53,111 nt of DNA from Planctomycetota bacterium (lineage in GTDB: Bacteria > Planctomycetota > UBA11346): assembly GCA_022841245.1 (NCBI GenBank), contig JALHRW010000010.1, positions 1-53,111 on the forward strand, read 5' to 3'. This document shows positions 16,904 through 25,245 of this stretch, piece after piece; within the stretch, counting starts at the first letter, position 1, and each line of letters starts with the position of its first letter. The translations under genes and the position numbers were made by a program. The notes under the pieces were generated by a model. It worked only from the letters and a program-made list of their open reading frames with translations. It was not told the DNA's origin and did no database searches.

Positions 16904-17566
16904 ATGCCACGTCTCGCCCTGCTCGTCCTCTGCATCCTGTCCCTCGCCATCACCGGCTGCGGTGATGAAGCCAACCGCGGCATCGTCATCACCGGCGATG
17001 GCAAGGTCGGCGCCAACAACGCCCGCAACCAGCACGAAAGCGCGCAGGATGTGCTGCGCATCGCCATCGAGGATGACCTCGGCAAGGGCTGGGGTGTGAA
17101 GCTGGTGATCGACGAGGCGCCGGTCTGGATCGAGGAGGCGAACATGCACGCGGGCGGCTGGGGGTCCGACGGCACCTGGCGTTGGGAGAAGATCACCGCC
17201 ACGGTGGAGATCACGCCGCCAGCCGGGCAGCAGTTGAGCGAAGCCAAGCGAGCCGACCTCGAGGAAGGTTCCCGCAAGCACCTGCTGACCAAGCTGCGCA
17301 AGAAGGACCCCGCGCTCATCGCATTCACCCTGAAGGTGGCCGATCCGGCCGCCGCGGTTGCGGCTGCCCCGGCCGTGCCGCTGGCCACCGGCCAGCGTAG
17401 CTACCTGGTCCAGCCCGGCGACACCCTCGCTGACATCAGCACGGCCTTCTACGGCAGCCCGCAGCACTGGCGGCTGATCGCCCAGGCCAATCCGGGCGGC
17501 ACCCAGGCCGGCCAGACCATCGTCATCCCGGCCCAGCCGGCGGCTCCGGCTCCTTCGACTCCGTAG
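16904..17566 (+). CDS. LysM-domain lipoprotein
   Basis: 220 residues. Lipoprotein signal ending ITGC at the N-terminus, a middle domain of unknown family (roughly 25-145, rich in charged residues, with W in WGSDGTWRW), an Ala/Pro linker, then one LysM at about 165-210 (YLVQPGDTLADISTAFYGS...W...IAQANPGG..AGQTIVIP), which binds peptidoglycan. It should sit in the periplasm anchored to a membrane. Its last 44 bases overlap the 3' end of the convergent TrmJ gene. It may be the last gene of the psd operon, 21 bases after the transglutaminase gene. Confidence 0.85.
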   Translation: MPRLALLVLCILSLAITGCGDEANRGIVITGDGKVGANNARNQHESAQDVLRIAIEDDLGKGWGVKLVIDEAPVWIEEANMHAGGWGSDGTWRWEKITATVEITPPAGQQLSEAKRADLEEGSRKHLLTKLRKKDPALIAFTLKVADPAAAVAAAPAVPLATGQRSYLVQPGDTLADISTAFYGSPQHWRLIAQANPGGTQAGQTIVIPAQPAAPAPSTP

Positions 17567-18362
17567 CTTCCAGGTCGAGGCGGTCGAAACGCCGGCCGAA
17601 GGCGTGGTAATTGACCTGCGCCAGCATCCCGCGCAGGGCTTGCACGTCGGTCATGGTCAGGTGCCAACGCGAGAGCATGCGGGTGAGCATCGGGCGGAAG
17701 CGATCGACGTCGGCGCGGCGGAAGTAGCGGATGCGGTCGAGCGTCCCCAACCAGTAGTCGTACAGCGCGCTGATCGCCTCGCGCGGCGCGCCCGGTTCGT
17801 TCTCGCCGCGCACCGGCGGGACGCCGGTGGTGGCGATGACGTAGGTGGTGATGGCTACGGCGTTGGCCAGATTGTAGCTGCTGTTGTCGCCGAAGGTCTC
17901 GAGATGGACCCAGGCCTGGCAGCAACGCAGCTCGCGGGTGTCGAGGCCGTCGGCCTCGTTGCCGAAGACCAGCGCCCAGCGCTCGGCGGGGCGGGTCGCC
18001 AGCAGCGACGGCACTTCGGCCGGAGCCAGGCTGCTGCCCAGTTCGCTGTCACGGAAGCGGGCGCTGGTGCCGATGACCAGTTGGCAGTCGGCGACCGCCG
18101 CGGCGAGGTCGGGGAAGACCCGCGCCGACAGCAGCAGGTCGCGCGAGTGGGTGGAGAACTTGCGCGAATCCTCGCAATTCAGTTCGGCGATCGGCGCCAC
18201 CAGCCGGAGGTCGCTGATGCCCATGTTGCCGCACACCCGCGCCACCATGCCGAGATTGATCGGCCCCTGGGTGCGGACCAGGATGACCGTGCAGCCGGCG
18301 AGGTTCGGCGAGGGGACCGGCTTGATCTGGTTCGGATTCGCATGGGCCCCACCGTCGTCCAT
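17523..18362 (-). CDS. trmJ: tRNA/rRNA 2'-O-methyltransferase, TrmJ/LasT type
   Basis: 279 residues from ATG 18362. SPOUT (SpoU) fold with the three motifs in order: VILVRTQGPINLGMVARVCGNMG, WALVFGNEADGLDTREL and SYNLANAVAITTY. These form the trefoil knot that binds SAM. The N-terminal extension and the helical C-terminal domain (YDYWLGTLDRIRYFRRADVDRFRPML) match TrmJ, which methylates tRNA position 32, but substrate choice within this family cannot be read from sequence. The heptamer repeat 18387-18419 lies just upstream, and longer N-terminal starts would translate it. Confidence 0.85.
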   Translation of the reverse strand: MDDGGAHANPNQIKPVPSPNLAGCTVILVRTQGPINLGMVARVCGNMGISDLRLVAPIAELNCEDSRKFSTHSRDLLLSARVFPDLAAAVADCQLVIGTSARFRDSELGSSLAPAEVPSLLATRPAERWALVFGNEADGLDTRELRCCQAWVHLETFGDNSSYNLANAVAITTYVIATTGVPPVRGENEPGAPREAISALYDYWLGTLDRIRYFRRADVDRFRPMLTRMLSRWHLTMTDVQALRGMLAQVNYHAFGRRFDRLDLEATESKEPEPPAGPG

Positions 18363-18386
18363 CACAGCCTCGGCTTCACGGCTGCG

Positions 18387-18419
18387 GAACCACGAACCAC
18401 GAACCACGAACCACGAACC
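18387..18419. repeat. Tandem heptamer repeat (GAACCAC x4.7)
   Basis: Four perfect copies of GAACCAC (18387-18414) followed by GAACC, lying in the 67 bases between the HIT gene and trmJ. Read on the minus strand it is GTGGTTC repeated, just 5' of trmJ. Such heptamer runs can vary in copy number by slippage. Because 7 is not a multiple of 3, copy changes would shift any frame through them. Confidence 0.9.
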
Positions 18420-18429
18420 GGAGCAATGG

Positions 18430-18840
18430 TCATCGCCAGGCAGCGCGGAGTCGTTCAGCCCAACGCGTCAATTCACCGTCGGCGTATGGCGTGGCCGGCC
18501 AGGACAGTCGCTTGCCGTCGTCGGGGAAGCGGGCGAACACGTGGAGGTGCGCGTGCGGCACTTCCTGCCCAGCGGCTGGTCCGTCGTTGACCACCACGTT
18601 GACGGCAGGTGCGCCGCTGGCCGTCTTCACCGCCACGGTCAGCCGGGCGAGGCGGTCGCCAAGAGCGGCCAGCGTCGGCGCCGGCAGCTCGGCGAGGTGC
18701 TGCGCCTCATGCAGCGGGATGAGCAGCGCATGGCCCGGCGACACCGGTCGGATGTCGAGGACGGCAGCCCACAGCTCATCGCGGAAGACGAACTGACCGG
18801 GGATCTGCCCGGCGAGGATCTTGGAGAATATCGACGGCAC
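18430..18840 (-). CDS. HIT family hydrolase
   Basis: 136 residues from GTG 18840. The histidine triad HAHLHVFAR is near the C-terminus, preceded by the substrate loop NVVVNDGPAAGQEVPH; the N-terminus SIFSKILAGQIPGQFVFRDE is typical. HIT proteins hydrolyse nucleoside phosphoramidates or dinucleotides (HinT or Ap4A-type). The start codon overlaps the stop of the upstream CsbD-like gene by one base (TAGTG), so translation is coupled. Exact substrate unknown. Confidence 0.9.
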   Translation of the reverse strand: MPSIFSKILAGQIPGQFVFRDELWAAVLDIRPVSPGHALLIPLHEAQHLAELPAPTLAALGDRLARLTVAVKTASGAPAVNVVVNDGPAAGQEVPHAHLHVFARFPDDGKRLSWPATPYADGELTRWAERLRAAWR

Positions 18841-19052
18841 TACGCGACCTTCTGCACACCCGCCTGCTGCAGCAGCCCGATGACCAGGTGCTGGGCCGCG
18901 ACGCGGTCCATCCAGTGGCGGTTCTGGATCTTGGCGGTGAGGATGTCGACCCGGCGCTGGCTTTCGCTCAGGTCGCTCGGGGTCAGCTTCGGGCAGGCCT
19001 TCTTGAGCAGCGGTTCGAGGGCGGCCCATTGGCTGTCGGTCAGGACGTTCAT
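18840..19052 (-). CDS. CsbD-like small protein
   Basis: 70 residues from ATG 19052. The pattern W...L...LKKACPKLTPSDLSESQRRVDILTAKIQNRHWMDRVAAQHLV parallels CsbD-family stress proteins (KLT-DL--I-G-RD-L-GKIQ-RYG----A---V). The match is partial, and the Trp/Tyr positions differ. CsbD proteins are induced by stress and of unknown function. It heads a two-gene unit with the HIT protein. A possible -10 (TAACTT, 19066-19061) ends 8 bases before the ATG. Confidence 0.6.
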   Translation of the reverse strand: MNVLTDSQWAALEPLLKKACPKLTPSDLSESQRRVDILTAKIQNRHWMDRVAAQHLVIGLLQQAGVQKVA

Positions 19053-19060
19053 GGCGGGGG

Positions 19061-19088
19061 AAGTTAGCGGCAGAAGGCGGGCACGGAA
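19061..19088 (-). promoter_or_regulatory. Possible leaderless promoter of the CsbD-like/HIT unit
   Basis: Minus strand: TTCCGT (19088-19083), 16 bases, TAACTT (19066-19061), then 8 bases to ATG 19052. The -35 is weak. No Shine-Dalgarno sequence precedes the ATG. Confidence 0.35.
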
Positions 19089-19125
19089 GCGCTTGCGCGA
19101 CGGGGCTCGGCGTCAACCCTTCCGC

Positions 19126-21129
19126 ATGACCAACCCGCTCCTCGGCCCCGTCGGCCTGCCCGCCTTCGACCGCATCCAGCCCGAGCACGTCGAGCCGGCG
19201 ATGCGCGCGCATCTCGCCCAGGTCGAGCGCGACTTCGCCGCCTTCGAGGCGGCCGTCGGGCAGGCGTCGGGCTATGATGCGGTGGTCGCGGCGCTGTCAG
19301 CCATCACCGAGCCGATGGGCTGGGCCTGGGGCGTGGTCAACCATCTGCTGGGCGTGCGCAACAGCGACGCCCTGCGCAAGGCGCACCAGGCGGTGCAGGG
19401 CGACATGGTGGCGATGGGTCTGCGCATGGCGCAGTCGAAGCCGCTCTACCAGGCGCTGAAGCGGCTGCAGCCCGCCAATGAAGTCGAGCGCCGCGTCGTC
19501 GCCGCGCGCCTGCGCGATGCGGAGCTGTCCGGCGTCGGCCTGGAGGGCGCAGCCAAGGGGGCATTCCTCGCCAACCAGAAGGAGCTGTCCGAGCTGGCGA
19601 CGCGCTTCAGCAACCAGGTGCTCGACGCCAGCAAGGCGTTCACCCTGACCCTGACCACGGCTGCGGAGATCGACGGTCTGCCCGCCAGCGCCCGGGCCGG
19701 CGCCGCCGCAGCAGCGGTGCGCGCCGGGCACGCCGCCGCCACGCCCGAGAACGGGCCGTGGGTGGTCGGGTTGGACATCCCCAGCTTCATCCCGTTCATG
19801 GAGCACGCCCGCCGTCGCGACCTGCGCGAGCGGCTCTACCGTGCCTTCATCCGCCGCGGCGCCGATGCGCCGCACGACAACCACCCGGTGATCGAGCGCA
19901 TCCTGGCGCTCAAGCGCGAGCAGGCCGGCCTGCTCGGCCTGGCCAATTGGGCCGAGGTCTCGCTGTCGCAGAAGATGGCCGGGGCGGTCCCGGCGGTGCA
20001 CCGCCTGCTCGATGAGCTGCACGTCGCGGCCCTGCCCAAGGCCCGGGCCGAGCACGCCGAGCTGTGCGCCTTCGCCGGCATGGAGCTGATGCCCTGGGAT
20101 GTGCCGTTCTGGGCCGAGCGCCTGCGCGAGAAGTCGTTCTCCTATACCGACGAGGAGCTGCGCCCGTACTTCGCCCTGCCGCGCGTGCTCGACGGCCTGT
20201 TCGCCCTGTGCGGCCGGTTGTTCGGCATCCGCGTCGAGCCGGTCGACGGAGTCAGCGTGTGGCATCCCGACGTGCGCTACTACCGCGTGCGCGATGCCGC
20301 AGATGGGCGGGAACTTGCCGGATTCTACCTCGACCCGTACAGCCGCCCGGCCGACAAGCGCGGCGGAGCGTGGATGGACAACGCCATCGATCGCAACGGC
20401 GCGCGTGTGCCGGTCGCCTATCTGGTGTGCAACCAGTCGCCACCGGTTGGTGCGGTGCCGTCGCTGATGACCTTCCGCGAAGTCGAGACGCTGTTCCACG
20501 AGTTCGGCCACGGCTTGCAGCACATGCTCACCACCGTGCCGCGCATGGAGGCGGCTGGCATCAACAACGTCGAATGGGATGCGGTCGAGCTGCCCAGCCA
20601 GTTCATGGAGAACTGGTGCCTGCATCAGCCGACCCTGGCCGGCCTGGCCCGGCACTGGCAGACCGGCGAGGCCCTGCCCGAGGCGCTGGTCGGCAAGCTG
20701 CGCGCCGCCAAGACCTACCGCGCCGGCGCTGCCACGCTGCGCCAGCTCTACTTCGCCCGCACCGACCTGGTCCTGCATAGCGAGGGCGGCGAGCCGCATG
20801 CGGTGCAGCGCAAGGTGGCGGAGACGCACACCGTCATCCCGCCGCTGCCCGAGGACCGTTCGTTGTGCTCGTTCTCGCACATCTTCGCGGGCGGCTACAG
20901 CGCCGGCTACTACAGCTACAAGTGGGCCGAAGTACTGTCAGCTGACGCGTTCGCGGCCTTCGAGGACGTCGGTCTCGATGATCCCGCCCAGGTCGCCGCG
21001 ACCGGCCGCCGCTTCCGCGACACCGTGCTGTCGCTGGGTGGCGGGGCGCATCCGCTGTCTGTATTCAAAGCCTTCCGCGGGCGCGAGCCCAGCACGGCGG
21101 CGCTGCTGCGCCATTCGGGCCTGGCCTGA
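19126..21129 (+). CDS. M3 family oligopeptidase (oligopeptidase A type)
   Basis: 667 residues from ATG 19126. Zinc metallopeptidase: the active site is LFHEFGHGLQHML (HEXXH, with the downstream Glu in NVEWDAVELPSQFMENW). The C-terminal substrate-binding segment SHIFAGGYSAGYYSYKWAEVLSADAFAAFED is typical of PrlC/Dcp. No signal peptide, so cytoplasmic. It degrades short peptides, including cleaved signal peptides in E. coli. Length agrees with PrlC (about 680). A longer open frame upstream is antisense to other genes and is not part of it. Confidence 0.94.
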   Translation: MTNPLLGPVGLPAFDRIQPEHVEPAMRAHLAQVERDFAAFEAAVGQASGYDAVVAALSAITEPMGWAWGVVNHLLGVRNSDALRKAHQAVQGDMVAMGLRMAQSKPLYQALKRLQPANEVERRVVAARLRDAELSGVGLEGAAKGAFLANQKELSELATRFSNQVLDASKAFTLTLTTAAEIDGLPASARAGAAAAAVRAGHAAATPENGPWVVGLDIPSFIPFMEHARRRDLRERLYRAFIRRGADAPHDNHPVIERILALKREQAGLLGLANWAEVSLSQKMAGAVPAVHRLLDELHVAALPKARAEHAELCAFAGMELMPWDVPFWAERLREKSFSYTDEELRPYFALPRVLDGLFALCGRLFGIRVEPVDGVSVWHPDVRYYRVRDAADGRELAGFYLDPYSRPADKRGGAWMDNAIDRNGARVPVAYLVCNQSPPVGAVPSLMTFREVETLFHEFGHGLQHMLTTVPRMEAAGINNVEWDAVELPSQFMENWCLHQPTLAGLARHWQTGEALPEALVGKLRAAKTYRAGAATLRQLYFARTDLVLHSEGGEPHAVQRKVAETHTVIPPLPEDRSLCSFSHIFAGGYSAGYYSYKWAEVLSADAFAAFEDVGLDDPAQVAATGRRFRDTVLSLGGGAHPLSVFKAFRGREPSTAALLRHSGLA

Positions 21130-21462
21130 TCAGCGCCACTGCGCGTCTGGCGTGACGATCAGGTAGGGCTCGCCCCACTGCGTCGCGTCGTCGGTGCTCC
21201 ACTGCGTCACCACGCCTGCTCCGAGGCGCAGGCCGAGCGGTCCGCCGTGGACCAGTCGGGCCGGGCCGTCGCCGCTCTCCTCGATCAGCTGGATCGATGC
21301 CGGCACCGGCCCCGACTCGTCCCAGCCGGTGACCGAGCACCACGTCCAGGCTCCGTCGCGCCACAGCCGCAGTTCGCGCACCGGCTGCGCCGGCCCGTCG
21401 GCCTTGAAAGTGGCCATGACCGGCTCGTCGAGATTCGCGCTGGCGGGGATGTCCAGGTACAT
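21130..21462 (-). CDS. Hypothetical protein
   Basis: 110 residues from ATG 21462, ending where the M3 gene ends. Sequence has beta-rich character (VMATFKADGPAQPVRELRLWRDGAWTWCSVTGWD, LGLRLGAGVVTQW). No motif or signal peptide recognised. The frame extends further upstream toward the riboswitch, but the codons there look non-coding. It might be a small domain of unknown function; not certain to be a gene, though no better frame exists in the stretch. Confidence 0.5.
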   Translation of the reverse strand: MYLDIPASANLDEPVMATFKADGPAQPVRELRLWRDGAWTWCSVTGWDESGPVPASIQLIEESGDGPARLVHGGPLGLRLGAGVVTQWSTDDATQWGEPYLIVTPDAQWR

Positions 21463-21540
21463 GGCAGCGATTCCTGGCGCTTTTCGCAGCGCCGCAATGG
21501 GTGGGTTGCAGGGACTGGACGGGCTGTTAGCGTTCCGCCC

Positions 21541-21735
21541 GTTCAGGTGTCCTGCCATGGCGCAGGTGGGAAAGCCCACCGGGCCACAGCGGGATTAAAC
21601 GGGAAGCCGGTGCGAATCCGGCGCTGACCCGCAACGGTGACCAGGGACCGGACCCGGAGATGCCACTGCGCTGCAGAAGCGTGGGAAGGCCGGGCGAGGG
21701 ATGATCTGGGAGTCCGGAGACCGGCCTGGGCCTCG
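21541..21735 (+). promoter_or_regulatory. Cobalamin (adenosylcobalamin) riboswitch
   Basis: Conserved pieces in order: GGTGGGAAAGCCCACC-like stem near 21565, GGGAAGCCGGTGCGAATCCG (around 21600), the CTGACCCGCAACGGTGA core, then the B12 box AGTCCGGAGACCGGCCTG at 21711-21728. It lies some 165 bases before the btuB start and should turn off the island when coenzyme B12 is bound. Between box and start are a 7-bp hairpin (21832-21850) and a small GGCG-TTCA-CGCC hairpin (21881-21892) between an AGGA site and the ATG. Which is the expression platform cannot be told. Boundaries are approximate. Confidence 0.92.
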
Positions 21736-21895
21736 CGCTTGCAACCCTCGGGGACGGGGAGCGGCCTGGTCGGACTCCGTCCGTCAGCAGGGCCGTTCCG
21801 TCGTTTTCGTCAGGCTGCATCGCGGGCCGCGCCGTGGCATTCCGCCATGGGCGGGTCCATGTCGTATCGCCGCCTAGGACGGCGTTCACGCCACC

Positions 21896-23797
21896 ATGCA
21901 CCGTACCCTGTCCCTGACCCTTCTCGCCATCGCCCTCGCGGCGGCCGAGGATTCTCCCACCATCATCGTCACCGCGGAACGCGGCGAGAGCGAACTCGAA
22001 CGCGCGCCGGTCTCGGTGAACGTCGTCGAGGCCGCGCAGATCCGCGACCGCGGCTACGCCCTCGGCCAGACCGACTGGCTGCGCGAGCTGCCCGGCGTCA
22101 TCGTCCTGGGCAACAACGGCGGCATGGACGGCGGCACCGCGCGCATCAGCCTGCGCGGCGTCGATCCGTCGTTCAACGCCGTGCTGCTCGATGGCATTCC
22201 GATCCATGACGGCACCGCCACCGACGGTCTGCTCAATCCGGCGATGCTCAACCCGGCGGGAACCGGACGCATCGAGGTGCTCAAGGGCGCCCAGTCCGGG
22301 CTCTACGGCAGCGGCGCGGTCGGCGGTGTGATCGACATCATCTCGATCCGTCCCACCGACCAGGCAGAGAATCGCGTCCGCCTCACCGGTGGCAGCTTCG
22401 AGACCGGCCAGTTCGAGGTCGCCGCAACCGGTCCAGCTGGCAGCAAGGTCGGCTACGCCTTCGGCGCCTCCGGCACGGCGGCGGAGGGCTTCTCGAGCGC
22501 CACCGGACCGACCGAGGGTTCTGATCCGGGCGACCATGAGCCCGATAGCCTGCACCGCATCTCCGCCATCGGCCGCGTCGAGGTGCGGCCGGTCGAGGGC
22601 CTCATGCTCTATGGTGCCGGCATGGTGATGAACAGCCGCCAGGGTTTCGACACCTATCCGCCACCGACCTATGCCTCCGTCGATCCCGAGGACGACGAGA
22701 GCGAGAGCGAGGTCGCCATGACGCGCGCCTCGGCTGGCGGCGAGTGGAAGCGCGGCGGCACCACGCTATCCGTCGATGCGGCGAAGACCTGGGTCGACCG
22801 GCTGTTCAAGGATTCCGGCGATCCGGGCGATGACCAGCTCAAGTCGAGCGAGACGTGGTTCTCGCTCCGGCTGCGCCAGGAGCTTGGCGCAGGCTTCCGT
22901 GTCGGTCTTGGCGGCGATGACCGGCAGGAGGAAGGGCGCCAGCACAAGGATGGCGTCGGCACGCGCTGGGACGACAGCACCGGACAGCACGGCGGATACG
23001 CCCTGATCGGATGGAGCGGCACCCACGGCGAGGCCAGCGTCACCGGTCGCCTCGACGATCACGAAGCCTACGGATCACAGACCGGCGGTCGTGCTGCTGC
23101 GGCGATATTCACCGAGGACCTGCGCTGGAAGCTGCGTGGCGCGATCGGCGACGGCTTCGTCGCCCCGACCCTGTACCAGCTGCACGGCCAGTTCCCGCCC
23201 TATTCCTTCGCCGGCAATCCGGATCTCGAACCGCAGACCGCGGAGCAGTATGAGATCGGCACCGACATCGAACCGATCGATGATGTGACCCTGTCGGCCA
23301 CGGTCTTCCGCACCATGTACGACAAGCGGATCACCTACTACACCGACATGACCACCTTCGATTCGACCTACATCAACGGCGACAGCGATGAGGAGGTGTC
23401 TGGCCTCGAGTTGGGATTCGGGCTGCGCGACATCGCCGCCGTCGGCATCGACCTCGATGGTTGGTATACGCATCTCGACAGCGACGATGGCAAGGGCAAG
23501 CCTTCCATGTACACGCCGGAGGACACTGCCGGCATGCGCATCACGGCCCGGCAGCAGCATGGCGACTTCGCCTGGTGGCAGAGCCTGGGTGGCCAGTACA
23601 CGCAGGGCCTGCGCACGGGCACCAACCGCTACGCCGATTCGTTCACCGTGGTCGACGCCGCGGTCGGCCTGCTCTACGCCCAGCGTTGGGAGGCGGTGCT
23701 GCGCATCGAGAATGCGCTCGACGAGGCGTACGAGATCAATCCGCCGTACACCACCGCGCCGCGGGCCTTCTACCTCAGCCTCGGGGCGAAGTTCTGA
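21896..23797 (+). CDS. btuB: TonB-dependent outer-membrane cobalamin receptor
   Basis: 633 residues from ATG 21896. Signal peptide, then a TonB-box-like PTIIVTAERGESEL, plug domain (DWLRELPGVIVLGNNGGMDGGTARISLRGVDPSFNAVLLDGIPIHD, VLKGAQSGLYGSGAVGGVIDI) and a 22-strand-type barrel ending in AFYLSLGAKF with a terminal Phe. Position directly after a cobalamin riboswitch and before cobalamin genes supports corrinoid uptake. It is 44 bases from cobQ, with a perfect hairpin between. TonB/ExbBD are not in the window. Confidence 0.9.
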   Translation: MHRTLSLTLLAIALAAAEDSPTIIVTAERGESELERAPVSVNVVEAAQIRDRGYALGQTDWLRELPGVIVLGNNGGMDGGTARISLRGVDPSFNAVLLDGIPIHDGTATDGLLNPAMLNPAGTGRIEVLKGAQSGLYGSGAVGGVIDIISIRPTDQAENRVRLTGGSFETGQFEVAATGPAGSKVGYAFGASGTAAEGFSSATGPTEGSDPGDHEPDSLHRISAIGRVEVRPVEGLMLYGAGMVMNSRQGFDTYPPPTYASVDPEDDESESEVAMTRASAGGEWKRGGTTLSVDAAKTWVDRLFKDSGDPGDDQLKSSETWFSLRLRQELGAGFRVGLGGDDRQEEGRQHKDGVGTRWDDSTGQHGGYALIGWSGTHGEASVTGRLDDHEAYGSQTGGRAAAAIFTEDLRWKLRGAIGDGFVAPTLYQLHGQFPPYSFAGNPDLEPQTAEQYEIGTDIEPIDDVTLSATVFRTMYDKRITYYTDMTTFDSTYINGDSDEEVSGLELGFGLRDIAAVGIDLDGWYTHLDSDDGKGKPSMYTPEDTAGMRITARQQHGDFAWWQSLGGQYTQGLRTGTNRYADSFTVVDAAVGLLYAQRWEAVLRIENALDEAYEINPPYTTAPRAFYLSLGAKF

Positions 23798-23807
23798 CCC
23801 GGACGGA

Positions 23808-23837
23808 GGTCTCCGGCGGCTTGCGCCGCCGGAGACC
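23808..23837 (+). terminator. 13-bp perfect hairpin between btuB and cobQ
   Basis: GGTCTCCGGCGGC (23808-23820) pairs perfectly with GCCGCCGGAGACC (23825-23837) around TTGC. It may partly end or attenuate transcription after btuB, or stabilise the btuB mRNA end. Its 3' arm contains GGAG (23831-23834), the only ribosome-site candidate for cobQ, so it could also limit cobQ translation. Confidence 0.5.
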
Positions 23838-23841
23838 GGTC

Positions 23842-25245
23842 ATGGTCCTCGGCTGCACCAGCGACGCCGGCAAGAGCCTGCTGACCGCGGCGCTGTGCCG
23901 CTGGTTCGCCCGCCGTGGCGAACGCGTCCTGCCGTTCAAGGCGCAGAACATGTCGAACAACGCGGCCGTCTGCCGCGATGGCGCCGAGATCGGCCGGGCG
24001 CAGTGGCTGCAGGCGCTGGCGGCGCGGGCGGAGCCGGAGGCGCGGATGAATCCGGTGCTGCTGAAGCCCGAGTCGCACGTGCGCAGCCAGGTGGTGGTGC
24101 TGGGCCGGGTCGACCACGAGCTGACCCGGACGCCGTGGCTGGAACGGCGCGACCGCCTGTGGCCGCTGATCGCTGGAGCGCTCGACGAGCTGGCGGCGCG
24201 CTGCGACCGGGTGGTGATGGAGGGGGCGGGCAGTCCGGCCGAGCCCAACCTGATGGCCTATGATCTGGTCAATCTAGCGCCGGCGCGGCACCTCGACGCG
24301 GCGTGCTACCTCGTATCCGACATCGACCGCGGCGGCAGCTTCGCGCACCTGCTGGGCACGTGGCAGACGCTGGAGCTGCCGGATCGCGCCCGCATCCGCG
24401 GCTTCGTACTCAATAAATTCCGCGGCGACCCCAACCTGCTGCTCGATGCCCGCGAGTGGCTGCAGGCGCGCACCGGCGTGCCGACGGTGGCGCTGGTGCC
24501 GTGGATCGGCCACCGCCTGCCGGACGAGGACGGCTTCTTCCATCGCGATCTCAAGCGTAGCGGCAATCTGCGCATCGGGCTGGTGATGCAGCCGTACGCC
24601 TCCAACCTCGACGAGTTCGACCCGCTGGCGCACGAGGCGGGCGTCGATCTCGTGCCGGTGCGCACGCCAGCCGACCTCGCCGGCCTGTCCGCGGTGATCA
24701 TACCGGGCAGCAAGAACACCGTCGCCAGCTTAGCGCATGTGCGCGAGAGCGGTGTGGCGGCGGGCATCTGCCGGCTGGCGGCGCAGGGCGTCGAGGTGCT
24801 CGGGGTGTGCGGCGGCCTGCAGATCCTCGGCACGGCGATCCGCGATCCGCAGGCGGTCGAGGGCGGCGACGCCGTCGGTCTCGGTCTGCTCGACCTGATC
24901 ACCACCTTCCTGCCGGCCAAGACCACGGCTCAGCGCACCGTCGCCTGCGTCGAGGGTGGCGAGGTCTCGGGCTACGAGATCCACCATGGTGTCAGCGAGG
25001 CCGGTCCGGCCGCTGCACCGTACCTCGCCGATGGGCTGGGCTGGCGCCAGGGCAACGTCACCGGCGTCTACCTGCATGGCATCTGCGGCGACGCGGCCTG
25101 GCGCGGCCGCTTCCTCCGCCGGCTGGGCTGGCAGGGCTCGCCGGCCGACCACGCCGCCCGGGTCGATGCCGACCTCGACAAGCTGGCCGGACTGGTCGAT
25201 ACCTCTGGATGGGCGGCGGATCTTGCGATGCTGGAGGCCCCGTGA
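23842..25245 (+). CDS. cobQ: Cobyric acid synthase
   Basis: 467 residues from ATG 23842; in-frame TTG 23821 lies in the hairpin and is less likely. Amidates cobyrinate side chains b, d, e and g with glutamine. N-terminal P-loop synthase domain (LGCTSDAGKSLLTAAL, FKAQNMSNNAAV, MEGAGSPAEPNL) and C-terminal class I glutamine amidotransferase (IIPGSKNTVASL, nucleophile Cys in GVCGGLQILG, His in YLHGI). Slightly shorter than the usual 480-500. First gene of a run of genes that overlap by 4 bases. Also named cbiP. Confidence 0.94.
   Translation: MVLGCTSDAGKSLLTAALCRWFARRGERVLPFKAQNMSNNAAVCRDGAEIGRAQWLQALAARAEPEARMNPVLLKPESHVRSQVVVLGRVDHELTRTPWLERRDRLWPLIAGALDELAARCDRVVMEGAGSPAEPNLMAYDLVNLAPARHLDAACYLVSDIDRGGSFAHLLGTWQTLELPDRARIRGFVLNKFRGDPNLLLDAREWLQARTGVPTVALVPWIGHRLPDEDGFFHRDLKRSGNLRIGLVMQPYASNLDEFDPLAHEAGVDLVPVRTPADLAGLSAVIIPGSKNTVASLAHVRESGVAAGICRLAAQGVEVLGVCGGLQILGTAIRDPQAVEGGDAVGLGLLDLITTFLPAKTTAQRTVACVEGGEVSGYEIHHGVSEAGPAAAPYLADGLGWRQGNVTGVYLHGICGDAAWRGRFLRRLGWQGSPADHAARVDADLDKLAGLVDTSGWAADLAMLEAP

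Noticed and set aside
15827..17467. 546-codon minus-strand frame across transglutaminase and LysM genes
   Set aside because: The plus strand holds a catalytic triad, a lipobox and a LysM domain; the minus frame shows none and starts within pssA.
18387..18419. CRISPR-like repeat
   Set aside because: Seven-base units without spacers; a simple tandem repeat.
18840..19052. IS5-type transposase fragment
   Set aside because: The N-terminus LTDSQWAALEPLLKK recalls an IS5 transposase start, but the rest fits CsbD-like proteins, and there are no terminal repeats or remaining transposase sequence.
17884..19125. Upstream in-frame extension of the M3 peptidase
   Set aside because: It is antisense to trmJ, HIT and CsbD-like genes and lacks homology; the protein begins at 19126.
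19297..20880. 527-codon minus-strand frame inside the M3 peptidase
   Set aside because: Antisense to a well-conserved metallopeptidase with HEXXH; an effect of high GC.
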